From assembly GCF_013694365.1 (NCBI RefSeq), contig NZ_CP059275.1:1302001-1366000 (forward strand): DNA of 64,000 nt, written 5' to 3'. The notes under the pieces are model-generated. The model saw only the letters and a list, made by a program, of their open reading frames with translations. It was not told where the DNA came from and made no database searches. Source of the stretch: Limosilactobacillus reuteri. GTDB taxonomy: Bacteria > Bacillota > Bacilli > Lactobacillales > Lactobacillaceae. Shown in pieces: positions 59,037 through 64,000 of this stretch. Position numbers and translations under genes: made by a program. The number at the start of each line of letters is the position of its first letter. The stretch's first letter is position 1.

Positions 59037-60986
59037 GTGAGCAACGAACAACAAAAAGAAACCAAGATGGAATTGGCTAGCGAATACGATGCTAGTCAAA
59101 TTCAGGTTTTAAAGGGATTGGATGCAGTTCGAAAGCGTCCCGGAATGTACATTGGTTCCACTTCAGCCCAGGGACTTCATCACCTTGTTTGGGAAATTGT
59201 CGATAACGGAATTGATGAAGCCTTAGCAGGATTCTGTGATGAAATTAATGTTGTAGTTAATCCAGATAACAGTATTACTGTTAAGGATAATGGTCGTGGA
59301 ATTCCAGTTGATACGCAAAAAGAAACTGGAAAGTCAGCCTTAGAAACGGTCTTTACTGTTCTGCACGCCGGAGGAAAATTTGGCGGCGGCGGATATAAGG
59401 TTTCTGGAGGTCTTCACGGGGTAGGGGCTTCTGTTGTAAATGCCTTATCTACTGAATTAGATGTTAAAGTTGCTCGTCAAGGTAAACGTTACTACATGGA
59501 TTTTGATCATGGTCATGTTAAGTCTGCAATGAAGGTAATTGAAGAAGGACTTCCAGAAACTGAGCATGGTACAACCGTTCACTTTAAGCCGGATCCAGAA
59601 ATTTTCCGTGAAACAACGACTTACAATATTAAAACTTTAACTGATCGTTTAAGAGAGTTAGCTTTCTTAAATAAGGGACTTAAAATCACGATCGAAGACT
59701 TACGAGAAATAGATCATGAACGGAAAGAATTCCATTATGAAGGTGGTATTCGTCATTATGTTGAATACCTTAATGAAGATCAAAATGTTTTATTTGATCC
59801 ACCAATTTACGTGGAAGGTAAAGAAAATGATATTACTGTTGAAGTTTCCTTACAATATACAGATTCATATCGTAGCAACTTACTAACTTTTACTAACAAT
59901 ATTCATACTTATGAAGGTGGAACTCATGAGACCGGATTTAAGATGGCTCTTACACGCGTTATTAATGACTACGGCCACAAAGCAGGTATTTTAAAGTCGA
60001 ATGAGACCTTATCAGGAGATGACGTACGGGAAGGTTTAACTGCTGTTGTCTCCATTAAGCACCCTGATCCGCAATTCGAGGGACAGACTAAGACTAAGTT
60101 AGGAAATTCAGATGCACGAACAGCGACTGACCATGTCTTTGCGGCAACATTTAACCGGTTCTTATTAGAACACCCAGACGAAGCGCGGCAAATTATTGAA
60201 AAAGGTCAACTCGCTTCCAAAGCAAGAGTGGCTGCTAAACGGGCACGGGAAGTTACTCGTAAAAAGAGTGGTCTTGAAATTAGCAATTTGCCAGGTAAGT
60301 TAGCTGATAACACGAGTAAGGATCCTGAAATTTCAGAATTATTTATTGTCGAAGGGGATTCTGCCGGTGGATCAGCAAAGCAGGGACGTTCGCGACTCAC
60401 CCAGGCAATCCTTCCAATTCGAGGAAAGATCTTGAATGTTGAAAAAGCAACCCTTGATCGAGTTCTAGCTAATGACGAAATTCGTTCTCTATTTACCGCT
60501 CTTGGAACAGGTTTTGGAGATGACTTTGATATTACAAAGGCTAATTACCATAAATTGATTATCATGACTGATGCGGATGTCGATGGTGCCCACATTCGGA
60601 CATTACTGTTAACCTTGTTCTACCGCTTTATGAAACCAATGATTACGCATGGGTATGTTTATATTGCCCAACCGCCGCTATATCAAGTTCGGCAAGGTAA
60701 ATTTGTAAAATACATTGACTCTGATGAAGAACTAGAGCAGGTTGTAAGCTCACTGCAGCCAAGTCCTAAGCCAGTTATTCAACGTTACAAAGGGCTAGGT
60801 GAAATGGATGCTGAGCAATTATGGGAAACAACAATGGACCCAGAAAATCGGCACCTATTACGAGTAAAACTAGACGACGCAGAACAGGCTGATAAGATTT
60901 TCCCAATGCTAATGGGAACCAAGGTCGGACCACGGCGCGACTTTATTGAGCAAAATGCTAAGTTCGTTGAAAACCTTGACCTGTAA
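59037..60986 (+). CDS. gyrB: DNA gyrase subunit B
   Basis: A 649-residue GHKL ATPase/TOPRIM protein starting at [23 protein letters not shown] near 31-50, [10 protein letters not shown] near 53-62, [26 protein letters not shown] (about 111-136), [19 protein letters not shown] near 440-452 and [15 protein letters not shown] near 513-527. Length is normal. Confidence 0.97.
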   Translation: MSNEQQKETKMELASEYDASQIQVLKGLDAVRKRPGMYIGSTSAQGLHHLVWEIVDNGIDEALAGFCDEINVVVNPDNSITVKDNGRGIPVDTQKETGKSALETVFTVLHAGGKFGGGGYKVSGGLHGVGASVVNALSTELDVKVARQGKRYYMDFDHGHVKSAMKVIEEGLPETEHGTTVHFKPDPEIFRETTTYNIKTLTDRLRELAFLNKGLKITIEDLREIDHERKEFHYEGGIRHYVEYLNEDQNVLFDPPIYVEGKENDITVEVSLQYTDSYRSNLLTFTNNIHTYEGGTHETGFKMALTRVINDYGHKAGILKSNETLSGDDVREGLTAVVSIKHPDPQFEGQTKTKLGNSDARTATDHVFAATFNRFLLEHPDEARQIIEKGQLASKARVAAKRAREVTRKKSGLEISNLPGKLADNTSKDPEISELFIVEGDSAGGSAKQGRSRLTQAILPIRGKILNVEKATLDRVLANDEIRSLFTALGTGFGDDFDITKANYHKLIIMTDADVDGAHIRTLLLTLFYRFMKPMITHGYVYIAQPPLYQVRQGKFVKYIDSDEELEQVVSSLQPSPKPVIQRYKGLGEMDAEQLWETTMDPENRHLLRVKLDDAEQADKIFPMLMGTKVGPRRDFIEQNAKFVENLDL

Positions 60987-63476
60987 TTGGCTGAACAAGA
61001 TATGCCTAATCGGATCACGGATGTAAATCTTACGAGTCAGATGAAAAACTCATTCTTGGATTATGCAATGAGTGTTATTGTTTCACGTGCGCTTCCAGAC
61101 GTCCGTGATGGATTAAAACCGGTACAACGCCGGATTCTATATGGAATGAATGAATTAGGGGTTACTCCCGATAAGCCTTACAAGAAGTCAGCCCGGATTG
61201 TCGGGGATGTAATGGGTAAGTTCCACCCACATGGTGACTCTTCAATTTATGAAGGACTTGTGCGGATGGCTCAAGACTTTAGTTATCGTTACATGCTTGT
61301 TGATGGTCACGGTAACTTCGGGTCAGTTGATGGTGATGGAGCGGCCGCCATGCGTTATACCGAAGCAAAGATGAGCAAAATTGCAGTTGAAATGCTTCGG
61401 GATATCAATAAAAATACCGTTGATTTCCATGATAACTATGATGGTACTGAAAAAGAACCGGATGTATTACCAGCTCGTTTTCCTAATTTATTAGTTAACG
61501 GTGCCTCAGGGATTGCCGTGGGGATGGCTACTAATATTCCAACCCATAATTTAGGTGAGGTTATTAATGGCCTGCATATGTTAATGAATAACCCTGATAT
61601 TACAACGGAAGGACTAATGAAGGCTATTCCTGGTCCCGACTTTCCAACTGGTGGAGTAGTAATGGGTAAGTCCGGTATTCGTAAAGCTTATGAAACCGGT
61701 CGGGGAACTATTATTGTTCGAGCAAAAGTTGATATTGAAGAACAGAAGAATGGTAAGCAACGGATCATTGTTCACGAAATTCCATACATGGTTAATAAGG
61801 CAAAGTTAATTGAACGAATTGCTGAATTAGCTCGGAATAAAGATATTGATGGAATTACTGATGTTAACGATGAAACTGACCGTGACGGAATGCGAATCGT
61901 AATTGATGTTCGTCGTGATGCCAGTGCTGAAGTTATCTTGAATAATCTTTACAAGATGACCTTGATGCAAACAACTTTTAACTTCAATATGCTAGCAATT
62001 GTTAATGGGGCTCCAAAGATTTTAAGCTTGAAACAAATCTTGCAATATTATCTGGAACACCAGGAATCAGTTGTACGGCGGCGAACGGAATTTGAATTAA
62101 AGAAAGCCCAGAATCGTGCGCACATTGTTGCCGGATTGCGGATCGCTTTAGACCATATTGATGAGATAATTAATATTATTCGTAATTCACAAACAAGTGA
62201 AGTAGCGAAAAATGAGTTGATGAATAATTATGGTTTATCAGATCGACAGGCTCAAGCTATCCTCGATATGCGGTTAGTTCGGTTGACCGGTCTAGAACGG
62301 GAAAAGATAGAGGATGAATACCAAAAATTAATGGCAGCAATTGCTGATTACAAGGATATTCTTGCTCATCGTGAACGGATCAATCAAATCATTTATGACG
62401 AATTGATGGAAATTCAAAAACGTTTTGGAGATGAACGGCGGACTGAACTTCAAGTTGGTGATATTACCAATATTGAAGATGAAGACTTAATTGAAGAAGA
62501 AGATATTATCGTTGCCTTGACCCACAATGGATACATTAAACGTCTTCCAGTTGATGAATTTAAGTCTCAGCATCGTGGGGGTCGTGGTGTTAAGGGAATG
62601 GGAGTTCATAAAGATGATTTTATTGAACAACTAATTTCTAGCTCAACTCATGATATGTTGCTCTTCTTTACTAATTCAGGAAAAGTATACTCAATGAAAG
62701 GGTATGAAGTTCCTGAATATGGTCGGGCTGCGCAGGGAATTCCAATTATTAACCTGCTTGGAATTAATAATAAAGAGAAGATTAGCGCTGTTATCAATGT
62801 TTCACATGAAACTAACGATGATGATAAATACCTCTTCTTTATTACTAAGCTAGGAACAGTTAAACGGACAGCAGTAACAGAGTTTAAGAATATTCGAAGT
62901 AATGGATTAAAGGCGCTTAATCTCCATGAAAACGATGAATTGATTGATGTAGAAGTTATTAGTGAAGATCAGCCAATGATTATTGGTACTCATAATGGAT
63001 ATGCTCTTAGCTTTAAATCATCAGTTGTTCGGTCAATGGGGCGAAGCGCGGCTGGAGTTCGTGGGATTCGTTTACGAGATGAAGACTACGTAATTGGCGC
63101 TGCCCCTCTTAATTCTGATAGCAAGGTACTTGTAATTAGTGAAAATGGTTTTGGAAAGCAAACTCCTGCTTCTGAATACCCAATCAAAGGCCGGGGCGGA
63201 TTAGGAGTTAAGACAGTTAATGTTACTGTAAAGAATGGCCCGCTGGTTGGTTTAACGACTGTCAATGGTGATGAAGATATCATGTTAGTGACCGACCAGG
63301 GAGTAATTATTCGTTTTGGCATTGAAAGTGTATCGCAAACTGGACGATCTGCGGTTGGTGTTCACTTAATTAAGATGGATAATGGTGCCCGTGTTGCTAC
63401 GATTGCAAAGGTGGATAAAGAAGTCGATGAGGAGACTGAAGAAGTAACTAATAATTCCTCACAAGAAGAAAATTAA
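60987..63476 (+). CDS. gyrA: DNA gyrase subunit A
   Basis: An 829-residue breakage-reunion subunit starting at TTG. The active-site Tyr is in [10 protein letters not shown] near 118-127. The quinolone region reads [17 protein letters not shown], with the usual Ser and Glu at the two resistance-linked positions, so no known resistance change is seen. The C-terminal beta-pinwheel has the GyrA-box-type [11 protein letters not shown] near 531-541. An acidic tail closes the protein. Confidence 0.97.
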   Translation: MAEQDMPNRITDVNLTSQMKNSFLDYAMSVIVSRALPDVRDGLKPVQRRILYGMNELGVTPDKPYKKSARIVGDVMGKFHPHGDSSIYEGLVRMAQDFSYRYMLVDGHGNFGSVDGDGAAAMRYTEAKMSKIAVEMLRDINKNTVDFHDNYDGTEKEPDVLPARFPNLLVNGASGIAVGMATNIPTHNLGEVINGLHMLMNNPDITTEGLMKAIPGPDFPTGGVVMGKSGIRKAYETGRGTIIVRAKVDIEEQKNGKQRIIVHEIPYMVNKAKLIERIAELARNKDIDGITDVNDETDRDGMRIVIDVRRDASAEVILNNLYKMTLMQTTFNFNMLAIVNGAPKILSLKQILQYYLEHQESVVRRRTEFELKKAQNRAHIVAGLRIALDHIDEIINIIRNSQTSEVAKNELMNNYGLSDRQAQAILDMRLVRLTGLEREKIEDEYQKLMAAIADYKDILAHRERINQIIYDELMEIQKRFGDERRTELQVGDITNIEDEDLIEEEDIIVALTHNGYIKRLPVDEFKSQHRGGRGVKGMGVHKDDFIEQLISSSTHDMLLFFTNSGKVYSMKGYEVPEYGRAAQGIPIINLLGINNKEKISAVINVSHETNDDDKYLFFITKLGTVKRTAVTEFKNIRSNGLKALNLHENDELIDVEVISEDQPMIIGTHNGYALSFKSSVVRSMGRSAAGVRGIRLRDEDYVIGAAPLNSDSKVLVISENGFGKQTPASEYPIKGRGGLGVKTVNVTVKNGPLVGLTTVNGDEDIMLVTDQGVIIRFGIESVSQTGRSAVGVHLIKMDNGARVATIAKVDKEVDEETEEVTNNSSQEEN

Positions 63477-63773
63477 ATGGAAACACGCAAATATGAAATT
63501 ACTTACATCATTCGTCCTGATATCGAAGAATCTGCAAAGAGCGAATTGGTAGACCGATTCGACAAGATCTTGGCGGACAATGGTGCAACTATCGCTGACT
63601 CAAAGGATTGGTCAACTCGTCGTTTTGCTTACCCAATCGCTAAGTACACTGAAGGTACTTACCACGTGGTAAACTTAACTACTGATTCAGACCAAGCTTT
63701 AAACGAATTTGATCGTTTAGCTAAGTTCAGTGATGATATCCTACGTCACATGATTGTTAAGCTTGATGCTTAA
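63477..63773 (+). CDS. rpsF: ribosomal protein S6
   Basis: A 98-residue protein, [19 protein letters not shown] start, [20 protein letters not shown] near 43-62, and [12 protein letters not shown] at the end. Length and sequence are normal for bS6. The usual ribosomal operon continues with ssb and rpsR. Confidence 0.96.
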   Translation: METRKYEITYIIRPDIEESAKSELVDRFDKILADNGATIADSKDWSTRRFAYPIAKYTEGTYHVVNLTTDSDQALNEFDRLAKFSDDILRHMIVKLDA

Positions 63774-64000
63774 ATGCTTAATCGTGCAGTCTTAACTGGG
63801 CGTTTAACAAGAGATCCCGAGTTGCGGTACACAACCAGCGGGACGGCTGTTGTTTCATTTACGTTAGCTGTTGATCGGCAATTCCGAAACCAAAATGGTG
63901 ATCGTGATGCTGACTTTATCAATTGCGTTATTTGGCGTAAATCCGCTGAAAACTTTAGTAACTTTACGCATAAGGGTTCACTTGTTGGAATTGAAGGGCG
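63774..64000 (+). CDS. ssb: single-stranded DNA-binding protein, N-terminal part (cut by window end)
   Basis: The first 75 codons of an [35 protein letters not shown] near 27-38, [16 protein letters not shown] near 46-61 and [10 protein letters not shown] at the edge. This is the OB-fold that coats single-stranded DNA in replication. The acidic C-terminal tail lies beyond the window. Confidence 0.95.
   Translation, partial: MLNRAVLTGRLTRDPELRYTTSGTAVVSFTLAVDRQFRNQNGDRDADFINCVIWRKSAENFSNFTHKGSLVGIEG

Overview
The window looks like a low-GC lactic acid bacterium, most likely Limosilactobacillus (Lactobacillus) reuteri or a close relative. Support comes from the 16S rRNA gene at 4186-5758, a lactobacillus-type D-aspartate ligase with a second-type MurE and an asparagine synthetase, a YkoEDC-type ECF vitamin transporter, an AlsS/BudA acetoin branch, and the standard Firmicutes order of genes around dnaA. 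The species call is by recall and inference; no search was run.

The sequence does not read as a natural chromosome. Almost every coding region sits on the + strand, and the stop codon of one gene is followed at once by the start codon of the next, with zero bases between them over dozens of junctions. Operons that lactobacilli transcribe as purE-K-B-C-S-Q-L-F-M-N-H-D, pyrB-C-D-F-E, ykoE-D-C, alsS-budA, azlC-D and rpmH-rnpA-yidC-jag-mnmE-mnmG appear in exactly the reverse order while every gene still reads forward. Short overlaps that natural neighbours share are present twice: purL end/purF start 25 bp, ykoD end/ykoC start 11 bp, purE end/purK start 8 bp, and 4 bp each for pyrF/pyrE, pyrD/pyrF and recF/gyrB. 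The simplest reading is that genes were cut out of an annotated genome, each turned to its sense strand, and joined in map order. Promoters, ribosome binding sites, leaders and most of the replication origin were lost. A few non-coding pieces survived.

Layout. 1-2635: ECF transporter for a thiamine-type substrate. 2636-3421: TauE/SafE permease. 3422-4185: a broken SDR gene in two pieces and an IS200/IS605-like end. 4186-6497: a full 16S gene, then in the opposite orientation the first third of a second 16S copy with three tandem rrn promoters. 6498-9485: tyrS, a membrane protein, gpmA. 9486-22136: twelve genes for IMP synthesis, with purB also serving AMP synthesis. 22137-25766: thrB, hom, thrC. 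25767-30650: AraC remnant, unknown protein, budA, alsS, fhs. 30651-34166: AI-2E-type permease, cfa, a stand-alone RibB and a HAD protein without its catalytic residues. 34167-38690: pyrE, F, D, C, B. 38691-40772: LysR regulator, azlD, azlC. 40773-44283: a group II intron-like fragment, a GC-rich LysM/Thr-Ser repeat surface protein ending in a self-inverted junction, an IS982-like transposase and a broken GNAT gene. 44284-49721: lepB and a peptidoglycan set (D-Asp ligase, MurE, AsnB/AsnH). 49722-64000: the origin neighbourhood mnmG, mnmE, jag, yidC, rnpA, rpmH, dnaA, dnaN, yaaA, recF, gyrB, gyrA, rpsF and a cut-off ssb.

I found no convincing undescribed biological system. The items most worth a second look are the construction of the sequence itself, the HAD pseudoenzyme at 33525-34166, the repeat protein and its four copies of a 184-bp block, and the group II intron-like fragment.
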